From: Bretschneidera sinensis
Lineage: Eukaryota; Streptophyta; Magnoliopsida; Brassicales; Akaniaceae
NCBI GenBank assembly: GCA_023935145.1
Contig: CM043700.1
Location: 69,376,620-69,440,619, forward strand
Length of the DNA stretch: 64,000 nt
Direction: 5' to 3'
Shown: piece by piece, positions 1 to 10,348 of the stretch
How positions within the stretch are numbered: position 1 is the first letter of the stretch
How the letters are laid out: each line of letters begins with the position of its first letter
Translations under genes and position numbers: made by a program
Notes under the pieces: model-generated
The model's input: only the letters and a program-made list of their open reading frames with translations
The model's database searches: none
Told to the model about the DNA's origin: nothing

Positions 1-2
1 CG

Positions 3-1688
3 CATTTACCAACCCAGAAGGAGTTGAATTTAAGGCAGAGGAGATGGATGGAATTAATTTGTGATTATGATTGTACAATTCATTATCATCCAGGAAAGGC
101 TAATGTAGTAGCAGATACATTGAGTAGAAAAGCTACAGGGAAATTAGCTGCTTTTGGGAGTCATGATACTAGCCTGATGATAGAATTAAGAGGAATGAGG
201 ATGCAATTGAGTGTCAGTGATAAAGGAGCATTAATGGCAAATATGGTAGTTCAATCTCGTATTATTGATCGTTTATTACAGCTACAGAGTAAAGATGAGG
301 GAATAGAGAAAATCAGGCAGGAAGTGTTGAGCGGGAAGCCAACCGAGATTAGAATCAGAGAAGATGGTAAGGTAGTATCGGGACAAAGAATTTGTGTTCC
401 CAATGATAAGGAGATCAGAAAAGAAATACTAAAGGAGGCTCATTATTCGATATATTCCATGCACCCGGGAAATAATAAGATGTACAGAGGGGTAAAACAG
501 AATTATTGGTGGTCAAGGATGAAGAGGGATGTAGCAGAATACATTGCTAGATGTTTGACTCGTCAACAGGTAAAATCTGAGAATAGGCATCCAGCAGGTT
601 TATTACAACCTCTTCCGATACCTGAGTGGCCATGGGAAAATGTAAGTATGGATTTTGTCTCTGGTTTTTCCCGTACCCAGAGAGGGCATGATGCTGTGTG
701 GGTTATAGTGGATAGACTTTCTAAATCTTCACATTTTCTTCCTATTAAAACTACCTGGAGTCCAGAAAAGTTGGCTGAGTTGTATGTGGCAGAGATAGTG
801 AAATTACATGGAGTGCCCTTGACTATTGTGTCTGATAGAGATTCTAGATTTACTTCTAGATTTTGGAGGGGTTTTTAAGAAGCTATGGGTACGCAATTAC
901 AGTTTAGTACAGCTTTTCACCCACAAACAGATGGATAGACAGAGAGAATCATCAGAATACTAGAAGATATGCTGAGGGCAAGTGTATTGAACTTCTCAGT
1001 AAGCTAGGATGCTTACTTGCCTCTGATAGAGTTTGCATACAATAATCAGTATCAAACTAGTATTGGGATGGCACCCTTCGAAGCTTTATATGGAAGGAGG
1101 TGTAGAACTCCAGTATGCTGGGAAGAAGTTGGAGAGAGAAAGATATATGGCCCAGAAATGATAGACTTGACTACTGAAAGAATCAAACTGGTTAGGGAGA
1201 ATCTCAGAGCAGCTCAGAGCAGACAGAAAGGATATGCTGACAAAAGAAGACGACCTCTTGAATTCCAAGTTGGTGATTGGGTATTCTTGAAGATATCTCC
1301 GTGGAAGGGAGTGTTGAGATTTAAGAAGAAGGGAAAGTTGAGCCCGAGATTTATGGGGCCCTATGAGGTAATCGAAAGAATTGGACCTGTAGCATATCGT
1401 TTGAATTTGCCTATGGAATTAAGGCAATTACATAATGTTTTTCATGTGTCATTACTGAGGAAGTACTTGCACGATGAGTCCCATGATATCACGAATCAAG
1501 CGATAGAAATTCAGAAGGACTTGACTATTATGCTAGCCCCAGTCGGAATCCTAGACAGAAAAGAGAAAGTCTTATGCAATAAAGTTATTCCTTTGATTCA
1601 AGTATTATGGCACAATAAAAATGTTGAAGAAGTCACATGGGAACATGAAGCAATAATGAGGAAGGATTATCCCCAACTCTTTACTTGA
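3..1688 (+). pseudogene. Tekay pol 3' part: RNase H end, integrase, chromodomain
   Basis: One reading frame runs from the first bases to 1688 with three in-frame stops at 876-878, 936-938 and 1005-1007. It begins with the RNase H tail ([12 protein letters not shown]), passes the integrase zinc-finger region around [13 protein letters not shown] and reaches the core with MDFVSGF (first Asp) and IVSDRDSRF (second Asp). The third catalytic region after HPQTDG is interrupted by the second stop. The C-terminus has the integrase GPY-type segment (GPYEVIERIGPVAYRL) and then a chromodomain-like stretch, PVGILDRKEKV to TWEHEAIMRKDYPQLF. In the family this protein cuts and joins the cDNA into the genome, and the chromodomain guides it to heterochromatin. 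The stops make this copy inactive. Confidence 0.9.
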
Positions 1689-1722
1689 TTTCAACAAAGA
1701 AATTTCGGGGACGAAATTTTTT

Positions 1723-1736
1723 AAGGTGCGTAGAAT
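1723..1736 (+). other. Decayed polypurine tract of the Tekay element
   Basis: The purine-rich stretch aaggtgcgtagaat lies directly before the LTR start TGTAA. It follows a ttcggggacgaaattt block typical of this lineage. The same arrangement is seen in G5 (53566-53579, minus strand), where it reads aaggtgggtagaat. It would prime plus-strand cDNA synthesis. Confidence 0.7.
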
Positions 1737-2084
1737 TGTAATATCCGTATTTTAAAAGTTGGGTAAGTGTATATTTTTATCAATATGACAAAGAGTTAAA
1801 TCCCTGAATGGCTGAATGAAGATTTCTGGAGACCAAGGTTGAAAAGTAAAAAAAAAAAAAAAAAGAGTCAACTTGGAACAGTAACTCGGGGCAGCCTACC
1901 TACTGCCACCGAGAGAACAATTTCAAGTGGGATAGTTTATATATTGGTTTTTGTTGTTTAATGGGAAGTGGAGAACAAAACATAATGATGATGTTTTTAT
2001 CATTATGTTTGTTTTTTTTATTAAATTGGTATCTTATGAAGACTTGAGGAAGAGGGAGGCTGCTGATTTTCAGCCGAGCTCCCC

Positions 2085-2092
2085 TATAAATA
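2085..2092 (+). promoter_or_regulatory. TATA box in the Tekay LTR
   Basis: The sequence cccctataaatatg lies in the first fifth of the LTR, where the element promoter is expected. No transcript start can be read from sequence alone. Confidence 0.55.
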
Positions 2093-3062
2093 TGAAATAT
2101 GGGTTTGTGTAATTACACGAAGAAATTTTCCTATAGTTTCAAATTTTTCATCTGTGTTCTTGGGAGTTTAAAGAAAGGTGGAAGGAACAAAATTTTGAGG
2201 GTATTTTCAAAAATATTTCGGGAAGCTATCAAAATAGCAGAAGGTAATAAGGTAATGTTATTTTATCATTTATGAAAGTTTCAGGAGGTTAAAATAGAAA
2301 ATTTTCAAACTGTGTAGTTTATGGAGAAAAGAAGAAATAATAAGAAATTTAAATTTCAATATTATGTCAGGTGTTGGTAGTCAACAATCGGGAGAAAATT
2401 CGAGGAAGATCGGGAAAGGCAAAGAGGTGGCCCATGAGTAGCTTTAAAGTGCTACGTGGTGAGTTGGATTTACTCTTAGTAGTCTAAATAAAAATCAATT
2501 ATATGGTGATATTATTAAAATTAATTATTAAAGTATGCTAGGGTGATAGATGAAAAATTGATTTATGGGTATGATAGGAAATTTGGCCAGGTAGAAATAT
2601 TTTTTTCGGTGAAAAATGATATTTTTGAAAATCATAAGTTTATTTGAGGATAAAAGCAATAAGTAAATTATTGATGAGATATATATATATATATGTTTTA
2701 ATACGAATTATGACGAGATGAATTTTAGTGGATCTTGTTAAATTTTTATGGATGATTTAAGATGAATTTTAGTGGATCTTGACAAATTATGATGGACAAG
2801 TTGAGATGAAATTTAGTGGATCTGGACAGACTTTAATGAATTATTTGATGTGATTTGGGAAGAAAAGAATCTTTTGGAATTTTTATAATTTGATAAAAAA
2901 ATCTGGATGATTGGATGCAAGAAATTTTAAAGAAACTTTGTTAGATAAAATTTGTGGATAATTAGGATAGTCAAATTAAGTGGTTGGAATCTTTATATTA
3001 TTTTTACATTTTCTGTTTATATTACTGTTTCATATCATTGTTCATGCACATATGCATTAAAT

Positions 3063-3345
3063 AATATAACCGAAAGAACCGGGAAGGCAGCCGGTCTAAT
3101 GAAATAACCGTGACAGCCGGTATATGCTGGGATGAAAAATAAAAACCGTGACAGCCGGTATATGCTGGGATGAAAAGTGAAAACTGTGACAGCCGGTATA
3201 TGCTGGGATGAAAAGTGAAAACCGTGACGACCGGTATATGCTGGAATTAACCGGGAAGGCAGCCGGTCTGATGAGAATAAAAGAACCGGGAAGGCAGCCG
3301 GTCTGATGAGAATAAAAGAACCGGGAGGGCAGCCGGTCTAAAATA
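3063..3345 (+). repeat. Tandem array of about 33-37 bp units in the Tekay LTR
   Basis: Two related units alternate. One, containing accgtgacagccggtata, occurs about four times at 37-38 bp spacing. The other, containing accgggaaggcagccggtc, occurs once before and about three times after it. Both share the word agccggt. The minus-strand G5 LTRs hold eroded versions at about 52340-52530 and 59280-59470, so the array is a family trait and was not created by this insertion. Confidence 0.85.
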
Positions 3346-3429
3346 ATAATAACCTGTCGACAGGTGGGAAGACGTTCCCATCATAATCATTCATGCATCT
3401 GCATCTGTTTTAATTATCATTGCATTATT

Positions 3430-3660
3430 TGAAATGCTGAGATGTGGTATATTAATTGTGAATTAAATTATAGATGGCTGGGTCTCATAAAAAGAGACAG
3501 TTATAATGATGAGATGTGTGAGATGCTGAGTTGTGGTATATTAATTGTGAATTAAATTATAGATGGTTGGGTCTCATAAAAAGAGACAGCTATAATGATG
3601 AGATTTTCGAGATGCTGAGATGTGATACTTTTTGTGAATTTAATTATAGAATGTTGAGTT
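3430..3660 (+). repeat. Three tandem copies of an about 90 bp unit in the Tekay LTR
   Basis: A unit starting gagatgctgagatgtggt, followed by ttaattgtgaattaaatt and a tctcataaaaagagacag segment, occurs three times at about 3430, 3522 and 3607. The third copy is the most diverged. Confidence 0.8.
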
Positions 3661-4234
3661 TCATATAAAAGGACAGTGATAAGACTTATCTAAATTATGG
3701 ATTTTTTTTGATATGAACCTCATTACGAGGTAATTAGGAAATAATTGATAGTCTTAAGGTGAACCAATGATTGAGAAGAAGAGATTGATAGTAGAAAGTT
3801 GTCATTAGGTTATGCGAAAAGAAAATTTTAATATTAAAGGATTATTTATGGAATTTGGAATACTTTCAGTAACTTTAATTCACTGAGCTTGTGAAGCTCA
3901 CTCCTCACTGTTCAATGATTTCAGGTAGCAATCAAGATAAATAGTCTGGTGGGTTGAGAATCAGACGAGATCTTTTTCTATAAGCCAAATACGTGTCAAT
4001 ATCCTCAGACAATCGAGTTAAAGACTTGTAAAAATTTTATTGTAAATATTCATGCATTTATGTATTTTTATGTTTAAGTGAATATCAGATTTGTTTACCT
4101 CTCCTGTTAAAGGAAAGAGAAAAAAAAAAAAATCTGGTAGTATTATATTTATTGTTGCATATATGTGTCATGCTTGGATTTTCAAAATGTGATGACACCG
4201 TCCAGGGGTGCCCAACCTGGGATGGGTCGTTACA

Positions 4235-4570
4235 TTTTGCTACCTTCATAATCCACACTTAAGCAAGAAGTAATTACACAAACAAGATTCTTATAGTGGA
4301 TGCACCTCAACGCTTCACATTCAGCTATGAAGCTCTGTGAAGCTCCCTTTTATTGAAGATCCAGCACCTTCACCACAACAGATGTTTCTTCGAGGTCTAG
4401 ACTTCCTTTATATATATAGAACCGAAACCTTCAGTGCCTATCAAATTGGCAGAGGAGAACCATTGTGTTGCGTTTAGAAGCTCTGTTTAAAAAACTCTTA
4501 AGTACTTATCCTCCAAGGAATTTTTAACTGAAGCTTTTCTTTTTATATCTCTCATTTGATAAAGTATCAT
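4235..4570 (-). pseudogene. LRR-XII receptor kinase pseudogene, kinase N-lobe
   Basis: Read on the minus strand across frameshifts and stops, this matches the start of an EFR/FLS2/Xa21-type kinase domain. It shows a juxtamembrane stretch with a basic run (ERYKKK), a TELLNATQWFSSANLIG entry and a glycine loop GTEGFGSIY. Next come the ATP-binding Lys in VVVKVLDL and the helix-C Glu in IAECEALR, ending near SVDYEGSK. The rest of the kinase is cut off by the Tekay LTR at 4234 and should lie beyond that element, outside the window. The fragment joins the LRR part at 10349-11843 if G1 is removed, because both carry the target copy atcat. In intact family members this domain phosphorylates partners after ligand sensing at the plasma membrane. 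Confidence 0.8.
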
Positions 4571-5896
4571 TATTGTGAGTTTTAATTTACTCGCAAGCGC
4601 ACGAGTCGTTTGCAGTATAGCGTTGTGCAAGTGCGAGGTCGAATCCACAGGGAATTGCGTTGTGAAAATATAATTTAATCTAAACTAACTTTATCTTAAC
4701 CTAGTTCCAAATTTCATAATGATATTATAAAATAAATTAAAACTAAATTAAATTGATTTAAAAACTAATAATAATAAAAAGCACTAAGGTTTCCGAATCC
4801 ACCCCACCGAAGTTAAGCATACATGTTCTAAAAATATAGCCTATCAAAACATTCAATGAATCCAACTATAAGACAAAAAACAAAGAATATCCCAACTAAA
4901 CCAAAAGCACCCGATGTATCCGCTCTTAACAAATCACAAAGGGAATCCAATTTAATCGAAAAGCATTCAATGTATCCATCAGATGAAACACAAAGAAAAT
5001 CCAACAGACAATTTAAACTCAATCAATTATAAGATTAACTCAAATATTTGACAGAACATTTATACTAAAAATTGTCAGATTTGTACAAGCAAATCTGAAC
5101 TACTACGCCAAACAACGACGGGGCTTCATCTTCAACCTTAGCTGAAGAGTCTAGCCACTCATATCTATAAAGCTATAATAAAAAGTGCTAAACATTTAAA
5201 CTGAAACAACTGAATATAAAGAAATAAATAAACAACTTTACATGGGAGAAATTCCACTCGCTGACGGGCGGCGCTTCCCCTCGTGGTAGCAATGCCTTCG
5301 GGATCCACCAAAATGCTAGCAGAAGTCCACCGGTAAACACCAAAGTGGCTTAGGAATTGTACACTGAATGATGAGGTCAGATGGTGTTTATATAGGGGGA
5401 GTCCCGGAGCACAATGGGTTTCAAAATCGATGTGGGATACTGCCCGAGTGCGATCGATCGCACTCTGGTGCGCTCGAGCGCACATTGGCGCACTACAGAG
5501 CATTTTTAACCGATGTGGGATGTGCGAGTGCGCATTTGCGATTGATCGCAAGTCTGGTGCGATCGAGCGCACTAGACATCTTCAGCTTGACCCTTGTTTA
5601 CTAAAATGGCCATAACTTTCTCTAGAAAAATCATTTTTGCAAGCCGTAAAATCTCTCAGAAAATAGACTTCCGGATCTTTCCAAGCATATATGGCTCATC
5701 TCCTGGTTCTTCCGGAATCAATACAGTAAAATACACAAAAATAACTGATCTGTAAGGTGATTTTGGCAATTTTAGTGAAACTCCTTTCCCAGTGCTTGTA
5801 AACCTGAAAAACAACGAAAACAACTCAAAATAACAAATTCCTAAGCTAACAAATGTAAATTAAAGGACCAAAATATGCAATATTTTGCACTCATTA
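4571..5896 (-). repeat. G1 3' LTR (left copy, 1326 bp)
   Basis: On the plus strand it runs from tattgtgagttttaatt to gcactcatta, the eroded forms of TG...CA termini. It holds a TATA box read on the minus strand (cctatataaacacc, about 5386-5400). A GC-rich block at about 5445-5575 contains gcgatcgatcgcac and gcgctcgagcgcac. Both LTRs of this element show a small conserved-looking reading frame, but nothing supports it as a gene. Confidence 0.92.
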
Positions 5897-7166
5897 AATA
5901 CCCTCAAACTTACAATTTGCTAGTCCCTTAGCAAAACAAAATAAAAGACTCAATGAAAAACAAAGAACATAAAGATAAAGTCATCACTCATGGTATCCAA
6001 AAATTTAAGGAGCACACATCACCATGATATTCATTCATAAGCAAGCTTTAAAAGGTAAACCCATCTTCGCAATGAATAGAAATGTTAAAATCTAATTACT
6101 TACAAAAGGCAGGATAAGGCATCACAAGCTTGAATCAGTGTAAGGTGAATTAGCATATAAAAATGAAGCTTCCAAGTAGCTCTAATGTGTAAGGTCTCCA
6201 TGTCTCAAGATTCACCGAATTTCCCATCAAAAATGAACGACAAAGGCATAGCATTTATTTATTTATTTTTTTTAATAAGGCACGGCTATGTTTAGTTCCC
6301 TTAAGCTTTCTAATTGACCCATGTAGCGAGTGTTAAGTCAATGACTACCAAACCAGGTGGTTTTAGGGTATTAGGTGTAAAGACACCCCTAAGGACTTAC
6401 TAACTCGAGTCAAAAAGGCTACGAAATTAAACTGACCTTAATATTACCAAGCAAAATTCCACCTTTTGACGTGAACACTCACTGCTTACTGAGGCAAGAG
6501 GTCCAGTTACTCAGCGAAAAGTTTATTGATAATTTTTTTTAATTATATATTTTCCTATGCCCAAGAGTTTATCCAACAAGTCATCCAGTTTCAGTTAAGA
6601 TAGGGAAAAATACACATTAAAATCACATGTCATACCTCACATAATTTGTGCTAATGTGCTCGTGTTAGATTAGATCAAACATGTGAATTATCAAAATGCC
6701 TAAAGTAAGTAACTAAATTTTAAAAATTTATCACCAGATCATGTGTTCAAAATGTTAAGCTCACCAATGACATCACATTACAGAAAATGTTTAGATCAAC
6801 TAAAATTTCACGATAACATGAGCATGCATTTATCTCTATGACGAAAAGACAACAAATTAGGACAAAGTGTGTGATGTGTCTCCCATACCCCCAAACTTAA
6901 ATTACATATTGACCCCAATGTGTGACTAATATGGAAATAGCTGACCTGAGATATGGAGAACTATCTGGACTGGTATGACTCACAGCATACCCCCAAACTT
7001 GAACTGAAGTACGCTTTGTCCCTGAAAAATAAAAACTGGAAAACAAAAAATACTGGAAACAAACATTAATCATAAAAATGCAAAATAATAAATAAACAAA
7101 AGAAAAGACAAGCTGTGGGGTGCCTCCCATGAGCGCTAAGTTTAACGTCTTCAACCAGACCCAACA
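5897..7166 (-). other. G1 3' noncoding region with conserved block
   Basis: No plausible coding frame lies between the truncated pol and the 3' LTR. The stretch is related to G2 15191-16611 and G3 45561-46969. A block at about 6470-6530 (tgacgtgaacactcactgct followed by actgaggcaagaggtccag) is nearly identical in all three elements. A short hairpin-forming segment ggtgtaaagacacc lies at about 6378-6396. The polypurine tract next to the LTR reads aagtttgagggtatt on the minus strand. The conserved block may act in replication or packaging, which is inference. Confidence 0.75.
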
Positions 7167-8888
7167 TTAGTAAATAGGCCCAACTAAGCTCTCCACCATC
7201 TGATCAATAAATGGGAATGGAAAATGATCAGGCCTAGTGGCAGCATTCAATTTACGGTAGTCTAGACACTTTCTCCATCTTGACTGCACTCGAGTTGGAA
7301 CCAACTCGTTGTCTTTATTTACTACCGTAAATTCAGCACGTTTGGGCACGACTGTAATCTGGCTCACCCCCTTGCTATCAGAGATGGGATAAATGATCCC
7401 AGCCTCTAACAGCTTAATATCTTCCACCCTCACAACCTCTTGCAAAGCAGGGTTGAGCCTTCTTTGTGGCTCCCTCGATGGCTCAGCATCCTCCTCCAAA
7501 TGTATCCTGTACGTCACCACCGAGGGGCTGATCCCCTTGATGTCCTCAATGGTCCAGCCTATAGCTTCCTTATGCTCTCTTAAGACATCCAATAATTTCT
7601 CCTCTAGAGCATCACCCAGATCTGAAGGTATAATCACAGGCAAACTATCGACTGAACCTAGGAACTTATACTTAAGATTATCTGGTAAAGGCTTAAGTTC
7701 CTTCTTGGGGGTTTCAGGTGCGGCAGTCTCCTCCGTCTTATTGCTCTTCCAAGGAGGAGACTCTAAAATGGCATTCGCTTGCTCAAGTAATTTATCTAAA
7801 TCCATATCCTCTCCAAATTGAGCAAAGCATGCCTCTAGGGGATCCTCAATACGGGATTCATCCATAGTCTCCTCTGTCCTACTACTCTCCCGAGGAGCAG
7901 ACTCCACGATAGTATTTGCTTGCTCAAGTAACTTATCTAAATCCAAATCCTCTTCAAACTGAGCAAAGCATGCCTCTATAATGTCTTCAGACTTCCCTTC
8001 TTTCTTGGGCACTTGTAGTCTCCCAGGGTAAGGCGCTTTAGGTAAAAACGACCTAGAGAGATCCTTAATAATACGAGTGGCTGTAGATGGCTCGGCATCT
8101 CTCTTCTCATTGTTGCCACTTTCTTGCCCTTGGTGCATAGCAGGGTTCTCTCCCACTTGATTGTGCACTTGTCTCCCAAACCTCAATGGGACAATTGATT
8201 GCACTTGTTCCTACCAATGCATAGGAGTTAATAAATTTCCCACCGCAAACTGTTCCTTTGGGTTAGGATCAGTTTGACTGGGGAACGTTCCTTCCTCTCC
8301 TTCACCCACGTAACTTGCGATTTGATCAATTTGACTCTCTAGTGTGGCAATCGCTTGGGTGTTTTCTATTGTTGCACTCATCACTTCACTCATAGATTGG
8401 CTAGTCGTTTTCATGAAATCATTGAGAGTGTCCTCCAATGACTGTGAAACCGACGCTGGCGCTTGAATGGGAGCTTGGTAAGCGGGTGATGGTGCTGGAT
8501 AAGCTGAGTGACCATAATTTGGAATTGGTGGAGGAAATTCGGGAGGGTATTGATTCTGAGCATGATAAGGGTCTCCTCCCTGATTCCTCAGTTGGTTCTG
8601 CGTCCATGAAACATTAGAGTGGTCCCACCACCCTGGATTGTATGTTTCAGAGTAAGATCCATTTGATTGCCAACAACACTCATTGAAAGCATTCATTTGT
8701 TCCATGGGATACTCGGCAAAAGCCGACATTGATGGACAATTCTGTGCTAGATGCATGGGACTAGCACAGATGGAACAGCTATCAACATTGAATGTGTTGG
8801 CAGCATTGAGGGACGGGCCGGCCATTTTAATGAAATCCTTGAGGGCGTCCTCTAAAGACTGTGAAACCGGCGCTGGATTCATCCACAT
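7167..8888 (-). pseudogene. G1 truncated gag-pol (Gag C-terminus plus RT start)
   Basis: The frame begins at 8888, about 100 bp inside the primer site. It has an intact CCHC zinc knuckle (CSICASPMHLAQNC) and a Pro/Tyr-rich stretch, then a stop at 8205-8213 (MHW then stop). A second frame follows from 8204 to 7167. That frame carries two copies of an acidic EACFAQF...LDKLLEQAN module (about 7905-7977 and 7762-7838). It ends with the N-terminal part of Athila-type RT (AIGWTIEDIKGISP, PISDSKGVS, CLDYRKLNAATR) and stops after QMVESLVGPIY, just before the motif with the first catalytic Asp. Gag core and protease are missing compared with G2. The protein cannot reverse transcribe; the RNA would need helper proteins. 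Confidence 0.85.
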
Positions 8889-8993
8889 TTTTTTTAAAAA
8901 TTAAATTAGATTAAATTAAAATTTTTTTAAATTAAATTAACTAGTAGAAAAATAAAATCAATTCAGACAAAAAATTTTCACAAACCAAACAAC

Positions 8994-9011
8994 TCCCCGG
9001 CAACGGCGCCA
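8994..9011 (-). other. G1 primer binding site (tRNA-Asp)
   Basis: On the minus strand TGGCGCCGTTGCCGGGGA lies 6 bp inside the 5' LTR. It is an 18-base match to the complement of the 3' end of plant tRNA-Asp(GTC), the usual primer of Athila-type elements. Confidence 0.9.
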
Positions 9012-9017
9012 AAAACT

Positions 9018-10343
9018 TGTTGTGAGTTTTAATTTACTCGCAAGCGCACGAGTCGTTTGCAGTATAGCGTTGTGCAAGTGCGAGGTCGAATCCACAGGGA
9101 ATTGCGTTGTGAAAATATAATTTAATCTAAACTAACTTTATCTTAACCTAGTTCCAAAATTCAGAATGATATTACAAAATAAATTAAAACTAAATTAAAT
9201 TGATTTAAAAACTAATAATAATAAAAAGCACTAATGTTTCCGAATCCACCCCACCGAAGTTAAGCATACATGTTCTAAAAATATAGCCTATCAAAACATT
9301 CAATGAATCCAACTATAAGACAAAAAACAAAGAATATCCCAACTAAACCAAAAGCACCCGATGTATCCGCTCTTAACAAATCACAAAGGGAATCCAATTT
9401 AATCGAAAAGCATTCAATGTATCCATCAGATGAAACACAAAGAAAATCCAACAGACAATTTAAACTCAATCAATTATAAGATTAACTCAAATAATTGACA
9501 GAACATTTATACTAAAAATTGTCAGATTTGTACAAGCAAATCTGAACTACTACGCCAAACAACGGCGGGGCTTCATCTTCAACCTTAGCTGAAGAGTCTA
9601 GCCACTCACATCTATAAAGCTATAATAAAAAGTGCTAAACATTTAAACTAAAACAACTGAATATAAAGAAATAAATAAACAACTTTACATGGGAGAAATT
9701 CCACTCGCTGACGGGCGGCGCTTCCCCTCGTGGTAGCAATGCCTTCGGGATCCACCAAAATGCTGGCAGAAGTCCACCGGTAAACACCAAAGTGGCTCAG
9801 GAATTGTACACTGAATGATGAGGTTAGATGGTGTTTATATAGGGGGAGTCCCGAAGCACAATGGGTTTCAAAATCGATGTGGGATACTGCCCGAGTGTGA
9901 TCGATCGCACTCTGGTGTGCTCGAGCACACATTGGCACACTACAGAGCATTTTTAACCGATGTGGGATGTGCGAGTGCGCATTTGCGATCGATCGCAAGT
10001 CTGGTGCGATCGAGCGCACTAGACATCTTCAGCTTGACCCTTGTTTACTAAAATGGCCATAACTTTCTCTAGAAAAATAATTTTTGCAAGCCGTAAAATC
10101 CCTCAGAAAATAGACTTCCGGATCTTTCCAAGAATATATGGCTCATCTCCTGGTTCTTCCGAAATCAATACAGTAAAATCCACAAAAATGACTGATCTGT
10201 AAGGTGATTTTGGCAATTTTAGTGAAACTCCTTTCCCAGTGCTTGTAAACCTGAAAAACAACGAAAACAACTCAAAGTAACAAATTCCTAAGCTAACAAA
10301 TGTAAATTAAAGGGCCAAAATATGTAATATTTTGCACTCATCA
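9018..10343 (-). repeat. G1 5' LTR (right copy, 1326 bp)
   Basis: On the plus strand it runs from tgttgtgagttttaatt to gcactcatca, so on the minus strand it is TGATGAGTGC...CTCACAACA. It has the same length as the left copy. Differences cluster in the GC-rich block at about 9895-10020, where several cg pairs of the left copy are tg or ca here, the signature of methylcytosine loss. Confidence 0.92.
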
Positions 10344-10348
10344 ATCAT

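Larger units (their letters stand above)
1..4234 (+). mobile_element. Tekay/Del chromovirus (Ty3/gypsy), 3' part
   Basis: The window opens inside a chromovirus. Visible in order are the end of RNase H, integrase, a C-terminal chromodomain, a decayed polypurine tract and a 3' LTR ending in TTACA. The LTR starts with TGTAA, so its ends form a short inverted repeat. The 5' part and 5' LTR lie before position 1. The element sits in the kinase domain of a receptor kinase pseudogene, which resumes at 4235. Its protein is close to that of G5 at 51567-60531. The lineage call rests on the domain order and the chromodomain-like tail. Confidence 0.9.
1737..4234 (+). repeat. 3' LTR of the Tekay element (2498 bp)
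   Basis: The LTR runs from TGTAATATCC after the polypurine tract to GGGTCGTTACA. It holds a TATA box, short direct repeats around 2716-2830 built on tttagtggatct, and two larger tandem arrays. Its U5-side words (accggtatatgctgg, ccgggaaggcagccggtc) also occur in decayed, reversed form in the G5 LTRs, so the two belong to the same family. No partner LTR is in the window, so its age cannot be estimated here. Confidence 0.85.
4571..10343 (-). mobile_element. G1: non-autonomous Athila-type LTR element
   Basis: A complete 5773 bp insertion. Both LTRs are 1326 bp, and a perfect 5 bp target duplication atcat lies at 4566-4570 and 10344-10348. A tRNA-Asp primer site sits next to the right (5') LTR. 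The internal part is only about 3.1 kb and codes for the C-terminal half of Gag, a linker and the start of reverse transcriptase. Gag core, protease, the rest of RT, RNase H and integrase are absent. My hand count gives about 28 mismatches and no gaps between the LTRs. It split a receptor kinase pseudogene. Confidence 0.92.

Noticed and set aside
1086..1268. Minus-strand frame inside Tekay integrase
   Set aside because: It is a shadow of the integrase coding frame with no features of its own.
3063..3345. CRISPR-like spaced repeats
   Set aside because: The units are contiguous with no unique spacers and lie inside a plant LTR. No cas genes exist in the window.
8994..9011. tRNA-Asp gene fragment
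   Set aside because: Only the 18-base 3' end complement is present, beside an LTR and in the minus orientation of the element. This is a primer binding site.
4828..9469. Identical 64-residue reading frames at 4828-5022 and 9275-9469
   Set aside because: They are the same place in the two G1 LTRs, so their identity reflects LTR identity and is no evidence for a protein. G2 LTRs have only broken versions.
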